Translations under genes and position numbers: made by a program
NCBI RefSeq assembly: GCF_009380155.1
Contig: NZ_WHUV01000002.1
Span: 1,054,001-1,118,000, forward strand
Direction: 5' to 3'
Length of the DNA stretch: 64,000 nt
Origin: Pseudomonas piscis
Lineage (GTDB): Bacteria > Pseudomonadota > Gammaproteobacteria > Pseudomonadales > Pseudomonadaceae
Notes under the pieces: model-generated
What the model was told of the DNA's origin: nothing
What the model saw: only the letters and a program-made list of their open reading frames with translations
Database searches by the model: none
In this document: piece by piece, positions 17,905-26,925 of the stretch
Layout of the letters: the number at the start of each line of letters is the position of its first letter
How positions within the stretch are numbered: the stretch's first letter is position 1

Positions 17905-17978
17905 AGCGGGTCTGCCCCCGGGGGCTGTGGTTTAATGGCGGCCTTTTTTTTGCCCTCGCCCGCCAGGAACCCTATTCC

Positions 17979-19271
17979 ATGCCCCTCACCGCCGCGACCA
18001 AGGTCCTGATCATTGGTTATGTCTGGCCCGAACCGCGCTCCTCGGCCGCCGGCGGGCACATGATGCAGATCCTGCAGTGCTTTCTCGACCAGGGCTGGGA
18101 CCTGACCTTCAGCAGCCCGGCCAAGCCCGGCGAACACAAGGAAGACCTCGAGGCCCTGGGCATCCGCGAATGCCCGATCGAGCTGAACAACGCCAGCTTC
18201 GACCGCTTCGTCGCCGAGCTGGCGCCGGACATCGTGCTGTTCGACCAGTTCATGATGGAGGAGCAGTTCGGCTGGCGCGTGGAGCAGCATTGCCCCGCGG
18301 CCGTTCGGGTCCTGGAGACCTCTGACTTGCAATGCCTGCGCCATGCCCGCCACCAGCGCCTCAAGGACCACCTGAACAGCGGCGCCGGGGACGACGATTT
18401 CAGCCCGCTGTTCGCCCGGGCCCAGGCGAACGAGTTCCGGTACATGGCCGAGACCGACCTGGCCAAGCGCGAGATCGCCGCCATCTACCGTTGCGACCTC
18501 AGCCTGATGATTTCCCAAGTGGAGATCCAACTGCTGCAGGAGCAGTTCCGCCTGCCGCCGGCGTTGCTGCACTGGTGCCCACTGATGCTCGACCCATGGC
18601 CCGAGGCCTGCGTGCCCTTCGAGCAACGCGCGCACTTCCTCAGCATCGGCAACTTCCGCCATGCACCGAACTGGGACGCCGTGCTCTGGATGAAAAGCCG
18701 CGTATGGCCGCTGATCCGCCAGCAGCTACCCAACGCGCAACTGCAGCTGTACGGCGCCTATACCCCACCCAAGGCGGTGGCGCTGCATAACCCGGCCCAG
18801 GGCTTCCACATCATGAACTGGGCCGAAGATGCCTTGCAGGTGATGAGCGCCGCGCGCATCTGCCTGGCGCCGTTGCGCTTTGGCGCCGGAATCAAGGGCA
18901 AGCTGCTCGATGCCATGCTCTGCGGCACCCCCAGCGTGACCACGCCGATGGGTAGCGAATCCATGAACGAACCTGGCCTGCCCTGGCCCGGCATGGTCGC
19001 CGAATCCGCCAGCGCCCTGGCGACGGCGGCAGTGCGCCTGTACCAGGACCAGGCCTTGTGGCAACAGGCCCAGGCCGATGGCATGCGACTGCTAGAGGCC
19101 CGTTACCGGCGGCAAGTCCATGGCCCGGCCTTGATCCAGCGCCTGCAAGAATGCCGCGAGCATCTGGCCCAAGAGCGTCGGGACAACTTCACCGGCGCCA
19201 TGTTGCGCCACCATCATCACAAGAGCACTCAGTACATGGCCCAATGGATCGAGGCCAAGAACCGCCCCTGA
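17979..19271 (+). CDS. Glycosyltransferase, GT-B fold (family 4-like)
   Basis: 430 aa. The N-terminal Rossmann-like half begins VLIIGYVWPEPRSSAAGGHM, with the glycine-rich acceptor loop typical of GT-B enzymes. The C-terminal half contains FLSIGNFRHAPNWDAVLW and the donor-binding stretch ICLAPLRFGAGIKGKLLDAM, then GTPSVTTPMGSESM, characteristic of GT4 family members that use nucleotide sugars. The acceptor cannot be deduced. It is a single gene 74 bp after the response regulator, not in a polysaccharide cluster. The last 40 residues are basic and His-rich (MLRHHHHKS). Confidence 0.8.
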   Translation: MPLTAATKVLIIGYVWPEPRSSAAGGHMMQILQCFLDQGWDLTFSSPAKPGEHKEDLEALGIRECPIELNNASFDRFVAELAPDIVLFDQFMMEEQFGWRVEQHCPAAVRVLETSDLQCLRHARHQRLKDHLNSGAGDDDFSPLFARAQANEFRYMAETDLAKREIAAIYRCDLSLMISQVEIQLLQEQFRLPPALLHWCPLMLDPWPEACVPFEQRAHFLSIGNFRHAPNWDAVLWMKSRVWPLIRQQLPNAQLQLYGAYTPPKAVALHNPAQGFHIMNWAEDALQVMSAARICLAPLRFGAGIKGKLLDAMLCGTPSVTTPMGSESMNEPGLPWPGMVAESASALATAAVRLYQDQALWQQAQADGMRLLEARYRRQVHGPALIQRLQECREHLAQERRDNFTGAMLRHHHHKSTQYMAQWIEAKNRP

Positions 19272-19604
19272 CCCTTGGCCGCCGATAATGCAGCGCCGGC
19301 GGAAAGTCCCCGGCCAGCCGGCGTTTCGAGCCGTATTCGGGCGGTACATCCCCCTCTTCAACCAGGCCTCTTGCAGCACTGGGGCCTGAGTCCTTGCCCG
19401 TGCCACCCGGCACTCCCCTCGCTATCCGGCCTGCGGCCCTCAGCCATTGCCCGGCCAGCCGCGGCCTATCAGGCACTGCGGTTCCCGGTCCGGGACGACG
19501 GTCGTCGGCAAGACGCCATCGGCCGAGCCAAACCGACAAAGGCGTCTATTCTGAGAAGCGATCTCGTTCAGCTTCCATTCAGCAGTTGTCAATAATCTTC
19601 ATTT

Positions 19605-19623
19605 AGTAATGAGTATCATTATG
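19605..19623 (+). promoter_or_regulatory. Fur box upstream of the efe operon
   Basis: AGTAATGAGTATCATTATG matches the 19-bp Fur consensus GATAATGATAATCATTATC at 14 positions, and the central inverted repeat AATGA/TCATT is intact. It lies 42 bp before the efeU ATG. This predicts iron-repressed expression of efeUOBM. The rest of the 393-bp gap 19272-19664 shows no gene I can support. Confidence 0.82.
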
Positions 19624-19664
19624 TTACAACTTAGCTCCCTACCTTGTTTCCCCGCGGGGGCTGA

Positions 19665-20513
19665 ATGCTCGTTCCATTTCTGATCATGCTGCGCGAAGGG
19701 ATCGAAGCCGCGCTCATCGTTGGCATTATCGCCAGCTACCTGCAACAGACCGGACGCGGCCAATGGATGCCCGCCGTGTGGATTGGCGTGTTCCTCGCCG
19801 CGGCCCTGGCCCTGCTGGTCGGCGGCGGGCTGGAGCTGGTGAGCGCCGAGTTCCCGCAGAAGCAACAGGAATTGTTCGAGGGCATCGTCGGCCTGGTGGC
19901 CGTGGGCATCCTCAGCTCGATGGTGTTCTGGATGCGCAAGGTCGCACGCTCCATCAAGCATTCCCTGCAAGCCTCCCTGGACCAGGCCCTGGCCGGCTCC
20001 CGGAACCAGCTCATTGCGCTGATCGCCATGGTGTTCTTCGCCGTCGCCCGCGAAGGTCTGGAAACCGTGTTCTTCCTGTTGGCGGTATTCCAGCAGAGCG
20101 AAGGCCCCGGCGCGCCCATCGGCGCCCTGCTGGGGCTGGTGGCGGCGATCATCGTCGGCTACCTGATCTATACCGGCAGCATGCGCCTGAACCTCGGCGC
20201 CTTCTTCCGCTGGACCGGGCTGTTCATCCTGGTGGTGGCCGCCGGCATTCTCGCCAACTCGGTGCAGGCGCTGCATGAGGCCGGGCTGTGGAACCACCTG
20301 CAGACCGTGCTCTTCGACTTCAGCGCCAGCCTGCCCATGGACAGCCCCCTGGGCTCGGTCCTGGCCGGCATGTTCGGCTACCAGGAGGCCCCCACCATCA
20401 GCACCCTGGGCGCCTACGTGCTGTACCTGGCGGTGACCCTGGTGCTGTTCTTCCTGCCCGGCGCCACGCCTGCCAAGGCGCCCGGCCCGTCGTCTTCCGT
20501 TTCCAGTCAGTAA
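19665..20513 (+). CDS. efeU: EfeU/FTR1-family high-affinity iron permease
   Basis: 282 aa with about seven transmembrane helices. It has two copies of the REGxE iron-permeation motif: MLREGIEAAL at residues 7-16 and VAREGLETVFFL near residue 127. Family members transport iron across the inner membrane, with ferrous iron delivered or oxidised by EfeO/EfeB. It is the first gene of a four-gene + strand operon, with the next gene starting 8 bp after its stop. A Fur box lies just upstream. Confidence 0.94.
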   Translation: MLVPFLIMLREGIEAALIVGIIASYLQQTGRGQWMPAVWIGVFLAAALALLVGGGLELVSAEFPQKQQELFEGIVGLVAVGILSSMVFWMRKVARSIKHSLQASLDQALAGSRNQLIALIAMVFFAVAREGLETVFFLLAVFQQSEGPGAPIGALLGLVAAIIVGYLIYTGSMRLNLGAFFRWTGLFILVVAAGILANSVQALHEAGLWNHLQTVLFDFSASLPMDSPLGSVLAGMFGYQEAPTISTLGAYVLYLAVTLVLFFLPGATPAKAPGPSSSVSSQ

Positions 20514-20521
20514 GGTTCCCC

Positions 20522-21721
20522 ATGACCCAGCAAGCCTCTCCACAGGCCTCGCCGCCTCGCGCTCTGCGTTGGGCGGTTGCCGGTTCGGTGATCGTGATGG
20601 TCGCCGCCGGCGGGCTGTTCTACTACGCCTCGCAACTGGCGGCCAGCAAGCGCCAGGCCCACCAGGGCGAGATCACCGTGACCATCCACCCGCACAGCTG
20701 CGAGCCCAACGCGCTTACCGTGCCCGCCGGCCGCGCCAGCTTCCGCATCGTCAACCGCTCGGAGCGCGCCGTGGAGTGGGAAATCCTCGATGGCGTGCTG
20801 GTGGTCGAGGAGCGGGAAAACATCGCCCCGGGCCTGAGCCAGGTGATCAACGCCAACCTGCAGCCCGGCGACTACGCCATCACCTGCGGCTTGCTGAGCA
20901 ATCCCCGGGGCACTCTGCACGTGACCCCTACCGCCGAGTCCGACGCCCAGGCCAAGGCCCGGCCGTCGCTGGTGGCCTTCGTCGGCCCGCTGTCGGAGTT
21001 TCGCGTCTACCTGAGCACCCAGGGCAGCGCCCTGGTCAAGGCGGTCGCGGCCTTGCAGCAAGCCATCGAGGCCGATGACCTGGCCCAGGCCCAGGCCCTC
21101 TACGTGCCAGCCCGCGCCGCCTACCAGCGCCTGGCTCCGGCCGCCCAGCGCCTGGCCGAGCTGGACAACGCCATCAATGCCCGCGCCGATTACTTCGAGC
21201 AACGCGAGCAAGACCCAGGCTTCACTGGTTTCCACCGCCTGGAGTACGGGCTGTTCCAGCGCCACGACCTCAAGGGCCTGGCCCCGGTGGCCCAGCGCCT
21301 GGCCCAGGATGTCGCCAGCCTCAAGCAGCAACTGCTGGCCCAGACCCTGCCGCCGGAACAACTGGTGGGCAGCGTCGCCCGCAACATGCGCAACCTGGCC
21401 GAATTGCGCGCCACCAGCGGCGAGGAGGAACGCTACAGCCACAGCGACCTCAGCGGTTTCGCCGCCAACCTGGAGACCACGCTCAAGGTCGTCGACCTGC
21501 TGCGGCCCTTGCTGGCCAAGTCCGCCGCGCCGTTGCTGGCTCGGGTGGATGAGGCCGGCAACGCCCTGGGGGCGCGCCTGGACAACCTACGCGACGGCTT
21601 CGGCTACCAGGACTACGACAAGGTCGACGCCGGCCAACGCCAAGAACTCGCCGACAAGGCCAAGGCCCTGGCCGACGCCCTCGATGGCATCGATCCCGCA
21701 CTGGGCCTTTCGGGCCTGTAA
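20522..21721 (+). CDS. efeO: EfeO iron uptake protein (cupredoxin plus imelysin/M75 domains)
   Basis: 399 aa from ATG 20522. An N-terminal membrane anchor or uncleaved signal lies at about 17-38 (AVAGSVIVMVAAGGLFYYA). A cupredoxin-like domain follows at about 45-140 (ITVTIHPHSCEPNALTVPAG; PGDYAITCGLLSNPRG). The imelysin/peptidase-M75 domain (about 150-395) carries the metal-binding GFHRLEYGLF (HxxE) motif. EfeO is the periplasmic component that binds iron for EfeU. The ORF is open further upstream within efeU, but this ATG has the membrane anchor directly behind it and is 8 bp after the efeU stop. Confidence 0.93.
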   Translation: MTQQASPQASPPRALRWAVAGSVIVMVAAGGLFYYASQLAASKRQAHQGEITVTIHPHSCEPNALTVPAGRASFRIVNRSERAVEWEILDGVLVVEERENIAPGLSQVINANLQPGDYAITCGLLSNPRGTLHVTPTAESDAQAKARPSLVAFVGPLSEFRVYLSTQGSALVKAVAALQQAIEADDLAQAQALYVPARAAYQRLAPAAQRLAELDNAINARADYFEQREQDPGFTGFHRLEYGLFQRHDLKGLAPVAQRLAQDVASLKQQLLAQTLPPEQLVGSVARNMRNLAELRATSGEEERYSHSDLSGFAANLETTLKVVDLLRPLLAKSAAPLLARVDEAGNALGARLDNLRDGFGYQDYDKVDAGQRQELADKAKALADALDGIDPALGLSGL

Positions 21722-21739
21722 CCACACGAGTCCTGCGCA

Positions 21740-23053
21740 ATGAACGATTCAGACCAGTCCAACCCTTCCTTCAGCGCCCAGCGCCGGCGCGTGTTGCTGG
21801 GCATGGGCGCCGCCGGCGTGGCCCTGGCCGGCAGCAGCCTCGCCGGCCCGGCCATGGCCGAACAGGCGCCGGCCCAAGTGACCGTGGCACCCAGCAGCGA
21901 CCAGACCCAAGAGCACAACGCCTTCCACGGCCAGCACCAGAGCGGCATCGTCACCGCGCGCCCCGCTGCCGGAATGATAGTGGCCTTCGATGTCCTGGCC
22001 AGCGACCGCGAGGACCTGGAGCGCCTGTTCCGCACCCTCAACGAGCGCATCGCCTTCCTCATGCAGGGCGGCCCGGTGCCCCAGGTCGATCCGAAGCTGC
22101 CGCCGCTGGACTCGGGCATCCTCGGCCCGGTGGTGACCCCGGACAACCTGACCATCACCGTCTCGGTGGGCGAGTCACTGTTCGACGAACGCTTCGGTCT
22201 GGCCGACGCCAAGCCCAAGCGCCTGGTGCGCATGGTGGGCTTTCCCAACGACGCCCTGGAACCGGCCTGCTGCCATGGCGACCTGAGTTTGCAGTTCTGC
22301 TCCAACACCGCCGACACCAACATCCATGCCCTGCGCGATATCGTGAAGAACCTGCCGGACCTGCTGCTGGTACGCTGGAAACAGGAAGGCAGCGTACCGC
22401 CCCAGGCCCCGGCCAAACCGGGCGAGCCGGCTCAGAGCGCGCGCAATTTCCTGGGCTTTCGCGATGGCTCGGCCAACCCCGACTCCAACGACCAGAAGGC
22501 CATGCAGCAGATCGTCTGGGTCCAGCCCGGCAGCGACGAACCGGCCTGGGCCGCCCATGGCAGCTACCAGGCGGTGCGCATCATCCGCAATTTCGTCGAA
22601 CGCTGGGACCGCACCCCGCTGCAAGAGCAGGAAAGCATCCTCGGCCGGATCAAGGCCAGCGGCGCGCCCATGGACGGCCAGCGGGAAAGCCAGGTCCCCG
22701 ACTACGCAAAGGACCCCCATGGCAAGGTGACCAAGCTGGATGCCCACATCCGCCTGGCCAATCCGCGCACCGCCAAGACCCAGCAGAACCTGATCCTGCG
22801 CCGACCGTTCAACTACTCCAACGGCGTGAACAAGAACGGCCAGCTGGACATGGGCTTGCTGTTCATCTGCTACCAGGCGGACCTGGAAAAAGGCTTCATC
22901 ACCGTGCAGAACCGGCTCAACGGCGAGCCCCTGGAGGAGTACCTCAAGCCCACCGGCGGTGGTTATTTCTTCACCCTGCCGGGAGTCACCGGCGACCAGG
23001 ACTTCATCGGTCGCTCGCTGCTCGCCGCCACGGCTGCCAAAGCCAATACCTGA
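21740..23053 (+). CDS. efeB: EfeB Dyp-type haem peroxidase, Tat-exported
   Basis: 437 aa. The N-terminus has a twin-arginine signal, with [20 protein letters not shown] followed by an AMA-type cleavage site. The mature protein has the Dyp-peroxidase signature [10 protein letters not shown] (about residue 240), whose Asp is the distal catalytic residue, and a C-terminal haem-proximal region. EfeB acts in the periplasm, oxidising ferrous iron or taking part in iron extraction from haem together with EfeO and EfeU. It starts 18 bp after efeO. Confidence 0.95.
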   Translation: MNDSDQSNPSFSAQRRRVLLGMGAAGVALAGSSLAGPAMAEQAPAQVTVAPSSDQTQEHNAFHGQHQSGIVTARPAAGMIVAFDVLASDREDLERLFRTLNERIAFLMQGGPVPQVDPKLPPLDSGILGPVVTPDNLTITVSVGESLFDERFGLADAKPKRLVRMVGFPNDALEPACCHGDLSLQFCSNTADTNIHALRDIVKNLPDLLLVRWKQEGSVPPQAPAKPGEPAQSARNFLGFRDGSANPDSNDQKAMQQIVWVQPGSDEPAWAAHGSYQAVRIIRNFVERWDRTPLQEQESILGRIKASGAPMDGQRESQVPDYAKDPHGKVTKLDAHIRLANPRTAKTQQNLILRRPFNYSNGVNKNGQLDMGLLFICYQADLEKGFITVQNRLNGEPLEEYLKPTGGGYFFTLPGVTGDQDFIGRSLLAATAAKANT

Positions 23054-23089
23054 TCTGCCCCAACACAATAACCCCCACGGAAACGTCCC

Positions 23090-23914
23090 ATGAAAAAGTC
23101 GCCTCTCGCTGTGTTGCTGACCCTTGGCTTGCTCCACGCTCCGCTGTCGGCACTGGCCGCCCCCGCGCCGCTGGAGCTGGTGGGGCCGATCTCCGACTAC
23201 AAGATCTACGTCACCGAACAACTGGATGAACTGGCCAGCCATACCCAGCAGTTCACCGATGCGGTGAAGCAGGGCGACCTGGCCAAGGCCCGGCAGCTCT
23301 ACGCACCGACCCGGGTCTACTACGAGTCGATCGAGCCGATCGCCGAGCTGTTCAGCGACCTGGACGCCTCCATCGACTCACGCGTCGACGACCACGAACA
23401 GGGAGTCAAGGCCGAGGACTTCACCGGTTTCCACCGCCTGGAATACTCGTTGTTCTCCGAGAACAGCACCCAGGGCCTGGGCGACCTGGCCGACCGCCTG
23501 AACAAGGACGTCAAGGACCTGCAAGCCCGCGTCGCTGGCTTGACCTTCCCACCGGAAAAAGTGGTCGGCGGGGCCGCTGCCCTGCTCGAGGAAGTGGCCG
23601 CGACCAAGATCTCCGGCGAGGAAGACCGCTACAGCCACACCGACCTCTATGACTTCCAGGGCAACATCGACGGGGCCAAGAAGATCGTCGACCTGTTCCG
23701 TCCGCAGATCGAGAAGCAGGACAAAGCCTTTGTCGCCAAGGTGGACAAGAACTTCGCCACCGTGAACAAGATCCTGGCCAAGTACAAGACCGCGGACGGC
23801 GGCTTCATGACCTACGACAAGGTCAAGGAGAACGACCGCAAGGCCCTGGTGGGTCCGGTCAATACCCTGGCCGAGGACCTCTCCACCCTGCGCGGCAAGC
23901 TGGGCCTGAACTGA
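23090..23914 (+). CDS. efeM: EfeM-type imelysin (M75) periplasmic iron-binding protein
   Basis: 274 aa with a Sec signal peptide ([20 protein letters not shown], cleaved near ALA-AP). The whole mature protein is an imelysin/M75 domain with the HxxE motif in [10 protein letters not shown] and the later [16 protein letters not shown] block. Unlike EfeO it lacks the cupredoxin domain. The two proteins share recognisable blocks ([17 protein letters not shown]), so the operon carries two imelysin-type binding proteins. It starts 36 bp after efeB and is the last gene of the operon. Confidence 0.9.
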   Translation: MKKSPLAVLLTLGLLHAPLSALAAPAPLELVGPISDYKIYVTEQLDELASHTQQFTDAVKQGDLAKARQLYAPTRVYYESIEPIAELFSDLDASIDSRVDDHEQGVKAEDFTGFHRLEYSLFSENSTQGLGDLADRLNKDVKDLQARVAGLTFPPEKVVGGAAALLEEVAATKISGEEDRYSHTDLYDFQGNIDGAKKIVDLFRPQIEKQDKAFVAKVDKNFATVNKILAKYKTADGGFMTYDKVKENDRKALVGPVNTLAEDLSTLRGKLGLN

Positions 23915-23931
23915 CTCCTCGGCCCCTGGCG

Positions 23932-23951
23932 GGAACCGGCGTGCCGGTTCC
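23932..23951 (+). terminator. Hairpin at the end of the efe operon
   Basis: GGAACCGGC (23932-23940) and GCCGGTTCC (23943-23951) form a perfect 9-bp inverted repeat starting 18 bp after the efeM stop. There is no following T-run, so it may be a weak terminator or an mRNA-stabilising hairpin. Confidence 0.5.
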
Positions 23952-24002
23952 TGCTCCATCGCTCCCCTCTCTTGCGCTGCAAATTAGGCCTGGGCAGCCG
24001 TG

Positions 24003-24018
24003 CGTTATCCCGATAACG
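24003..24018. promoter_or_regulatory. Perfect inverted repeat upstream of the MFS gene
   Basis: CGTTATC (24003-24009) and GATAACG (24012-24018) are perfect 7-bp arms separated by CC, ending 34 bp before the MFS start codon. Position and symmetry fit an operator. The regulator is not identified. Confidence 0.4.
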
Positions 24019-24052
24019 TGCACGCCCCGATGTTCCTCATGGAAGACCCGCT

Positions 24053-25237
24053 ATGCCCACTCCCGCCGCCTCCAGGCCCCTCTCGCTCTTGCCGCTGATG
24101 GCGGCCTACATGGCCTGCACCATGTCGATGATGGCCTTCGTCTCGCTGATCGGGCCGATTTCCCGGGTGCTGCACCTGCAAACCTGGCATGCCGGAGTGG
24201 CGGTGACCGTGGCCGGGGTGATCTGGGTCCTGCTGGCCCGTCCCTGGGGCCAGGCCAGCGATCGCTATGGCCGCCGCCAGGTGTTGCTGCTCGGGATCGC
24301 CGGCTTCACCCTGGCCTACTGGGCCCTGTGCCTGTTCATCGATATATCCCTGCGGACCTTGCCCAGTGTCGCCGTGGCCTTCGCCGGCCTGGTATTGGGT
24401 CGTGGCTTGATCGGCGCCTTCTATGCGGCAGTGCCAGTGGGCGGGTTCGCCCTGGTGGCCGACCACTTCGAACCCCAGCACCGGGCCCGGGCCATGGCCT
24501 CCCTGGGCGCGGCCAACGCCGTAGGCCTGGTGGTGGGGCCGGCCGCCGCCGCGCTGCTGGCCCGGCACAGCCTGAGCTTGCCCTTCTACGTCATGGCCAT
24601 CCTGCCGCTGCTGGCGCTGGTGGTGATGCATCGACAACTGCCACGCCAGGAACTGCACCTGGCCCAGGCGCCGGGCCGGGTGCGCCTGAGCGATCCGCGG
24701 CTGGCCCGGCCAATGGTGGTGGCCTTCGTCGCCATGCTCTGCGTGACGCTGGCGCAGATCACCGTGAGCTTCTATGCCATGGATCGCCTGCAGATGAATT
24801 CCGCCGATGCGGCGCAGACCGCCGGGATCGCCCTGACCATGGTCGGCCTGGCCCTGATCTGTGCCCAACTGGTGGTACGCAAGCTGGAATGGCCGCCACT
24901 GCGGATGATTCGCTTCGGCGCCCTGCTTTCCGCGGTGGGTTTTGTCGGGGCCATGCTGGTGGACAGTGCCTGGGGCCTGTGGTTGATGTTCTTCGTCTCG
25001 GCGGCCGGCATGGGTGGGGTGTTTCCCTCGTTCTCGGCCCTGGCAGCCAACTCGGTGCAGGCTTCGGAACAAGGCGCCACGGCCGGTAGCATTGGCGCCG
25101 CCCAGGGCATGGGCGCAGTGGTCGGGCCAATGGCCGGCACCTTGATCTACGCCATGGAGCCACGCCTGCCCTACCTGCTGGCGGCGCTGCTGCTGGCGTT
25201 GGTGGCGCTGTGGCCCTACCCGCCGAAGACAAGCTGA
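24053..25237 (+). CDS. Major facilitator superfamily transporter
   Basis: 394 aa with about 12 transmembrane helices. The MFS motif A is visible between TM2 and TM3 as RPWGQASDRYGRRQVLLLG (residues about 63-81). The TM5 region contains LGAANAVGLVVGPAAAALLA (antiporter motif C-like). The second half contains a matching GATAGSIGAAQGMGAVVGP block. The pattern is that of a drug/H+ antiporter family member; the substrate is unknown. It is monocistronic, with an inverted repeat just upstream and a 13-bp hairpin downstream. Confidence 0.88.
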   Translation: MPTPAASRPLSLLPLMAAYMACTMSMMAFVSLIGPISRVLHLQTWHAGVAVTVAGVIWVLLARPWGQASDRYGRRQVLLLGIAGFTLAYWALCLFIDISLRTLPSVAVAFAGLVLGRGLIGAFYAAVPVGGFALVADHFEPQHRARAMASLGAANAVGLVVGPAAAALLARHSLSLPFYVMAILPLLALVVMHRQLPRQELHLAQAPGRVRLSDPRLARPMVVAFVAMLCVTLAQITVSFYAMDRLQMNSADAAQTAGIALTMVGLALICAQLVVRKLEWPPLRMIRFGALLSAVGFVGAMLVDSAWGLWLMFFVSAAGMGGVFPSFSALAANSVQASEQGATAGSIGAAQGMGAVVGPMAGTLIYAMEPRLPYLLAALLLALVALWPYPPKTS

Positions 25238-25270
25238 TCCACTGGCTGCTGCCCCACGCCGATATCGACT

Positions 25271-25299
25271 TGCACAAAGGGCCTGTGGCCCTTTGTGCA
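25271..25299. terminator. Strong hairpin between convergent genes
   Basis: TGCACAAAGGGCC (25271-25283) and GGCCCTTTGTGCA (25287-25299) are perfect 13-bp arms with a 3-nt loop, in the 165-bp gap between the MFS gene (+) and pssA (-). There is no T-run on either strand. It could stop or stabilise both transcripts. A REP-like GGCTCGACAGCGGCC follows at about 25307-25321. Confidence 0.5.
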
Positions 25300-25402
25300 C
25301 CTCGCAGGCTCGACAGCGGCCAGGGGTTGGAGCTTCGTGTAGCCCGCATGCCCCGCAGGGACACGGTGATACTCGCCGCCGGCAGGGCCTGGCGGCGACA
25401 GA

Positions 25403-26746
25403 TCAGAGGATGCGGTACAGCAGGCGCTCGATACGCACGCGGCTGACCCGACGCAGGAACTTGCTCACCGCCTCCGGGTAGTCCGCCAGGCTGTCCAGGT
25501 GCTGGAAGTGCTCGATGCGCCGGGTATGGCGGTAGATATCTTCCAGCTCGGCACGCCGCGGCTCCAGCAACTCGCCCTTGGGATCGTCCAGCAGCAGGGC
25601 GTTTTCCAGGTCCAGGCGGAACGCCCGCGGATTGAGGTTGTTGCCGGTGAGCAAGGTATAGCGCTCGTCGATCCACAGCCCCTTGAGGTGATAGGTGTTG
25701 TCGCCGTCGCGCCACAGGTGCAGGTTCAACTGGCCATTGTCGATGAACTTCTGGTAGCGCTTGGCGAAGCGCCGCAGGCTGATTTCATACAGATAAGGCA
25801 GCGCGGCAATGACCTTGAACGGCTCGCTGGGCGGAATGAAGAAGTCGTTGGCGGTCTTGTCGCCGACCACGATATCGATCTTCACCCCACGCTCCAGGGC
25901 GCGATTGAGTTCGCGCACCACCGGCAACGGCAGGTTGAAGTACGGGGTGCAGATGGTCAGCTGGCGCTGGGCCCCGGCCATCAGTTCGCAGATCACCCGA
26001 TTCAACCGATTGCCCTTGCCCACCCCGAGCAACGGGCTGACCGTCAGGCCGCTCTTGTCCAGGCTGCCGGCGGCGGTGTCGTAGGTCGCATGCTTGAGAC
26101 GGCTGCGCAGGTCGCCGATATCGTTGCGCAGGCTGCGGGTGGTCGGTGGCTTGGGCAGGTCCAGGCGATGCACCGCCCGTGACTCCACCAGGCCGTGCTG
26201 CACCAGGTGGTGCATGGAGTCGGCCAGTTCGCGGTTATGCAACAGGTGATAACGGTCGAAGCGGTACTTGTCGAGCTTGTGCAGGTACACGTTGTTCAGG
26301 CTGGCGCCGCTGTAGAGCACGCTGTCGTCGATCACGAAGCCCTTGAGGTGCAACACCCCGAACAGCTCGCGGGTCTGCACCGGCACGCCGTAGATCGGGA
26401 CCACGCTGGCATGGCTGCGGGTCATCTCCTGGTACCAGGCCGAGTTGCCCGGCTGCTTGCCGGCACCGATCAGGCCGCGCTGGGCACGCATCCAGTCCAC
26501 CACGACCACCACGTCCAGTTCCGGACGGGCAGCCTTGGCGGCGTGCAGGGCTTCGAGGATTTCCTGGCCGGCTTCATCCTGCTGCAGGTACAAGGCGACG
26601 ATATAGATGCGCCGGGTCGCCTGGGCAATCTGCTCCAGCAGGGTCTGACGAAATTGCGCAGCACCCCGCAGGGTGGCGAAGGCCTCGGCGGCCAGGGGGA
26701 AGCTGCGCAGCTTGGGTAGCAGGGTACGTTTGAAAAGCAACGGCAT
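25403..26746 (-). CDS. pssA: PssA-type CDP-diacylglycerol-serine O-phosphatidyltransferase (PLD superfamily)
   Basis: 447 aa from ATG 26746 (MPLLFKRTLLPKLRSFPL). It has the two phospholipase-D HKD-type motifs of the E. coli-type soluble enzyme: VLHLKGFVIDDSVLYSGASL (about residue 130) and NTYHLKGLWIDERYTLLTGN (about residue 355). The N-terminal block RRIYIVALYLQQDEAGQEIL and the C-terminal basic tail (RRVSRVRIERLL) match PssA. The reaction is CDP-diacylglycerol plus L-serine to phosphatidylserine plus CMP, the committed step of phosphatidylethanolamine synthesis at the inner membrane. It diverges from a TetR regulator. Confidence 0.93.
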   Translation of the reverse strand: MPLLFKRTLLPKLRSFPLAAEAFATLRGAAQFRQTLLEQIAQATRRIYIVALYLQQDEAGQEILEALHAAKAARPELDVVVVVDWMRAQRGLIGAGKQPGNSAWYQEMTRSHASVVPIYGVPVQTRELFGVLHLKGFVIDDSVLYSGASLNNVYLHKLDKYRFDRYHLLHNRELADSMHHLVQHGLVESRAVHRLDLPKPPTTRSLRNDIGDLRSRLKHATYDTAAGSLDKSGLTVSPLLGVGKGNRLNRVICELMAGAQRQLTICTPYFNLPLPVVRELNRALERGVKIDIVVGDKTANDFFIPPSEPFKVIAALPYLYEISLRRFAKRYQKFIDNGQLNLHLWRDGDNTYHLKGLWIDERYTLLTGNNLNPRAFRLDLENALLLDDPKGELLEPRRAELEDIYRHTRRIEHFQHLDSLADYPEAVSKFLRRVSRVRIERLLYRIL

Positions 26747-26899
26747 GGGCTCGCGGTGGCTCGAATCCGAAAGAGCGCAAGAGCTTACACCATGGACCGG
26801 GCGCAGTCCCCTGTCTGTCTCATATGACACTCAAACTGTCTGCACCGAAGGGACTTGGCGTCGCTCGGCGGCCAGTTCGCAACAACATATTGACCAAGG

Positions 26900-26913
26900 A
26901 GAACGATCGTTCT
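26900..26913. promoter_or_regulatory. Probable TetR-family operator
   Basis: AGAACGATCGTTCT is a perfect 14-bp palindrome ending 12 bp before the regulator ATG at 26926. GAACGATCGTTC-type palindromes are common autoregulatory operators of TetR-family repressors, so autorepression is likely. The operator could also affect pssA, which diverges 154 bp away. Confidence 0.72.
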
Positions 26914-26925
26914 ACTCTCTGTCGC

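Noticed and set aside
17913..17949. Terminator after the response regulator (GCCCCCGGGGGC followed later by an eight-T run)
   Set aside because: The palindrome has no loop and is separated from the T-run by about 20 bases, so it is not a credible Rho-independent terminator.
19275..19604. Small + strand open frames between the glycosyltransferase and efeU
   Set aside because: Pro/Ser/Arg-rich, no ribosome binding site, no similarity. The region is better read as untranslated DNA leading to the Fur box.
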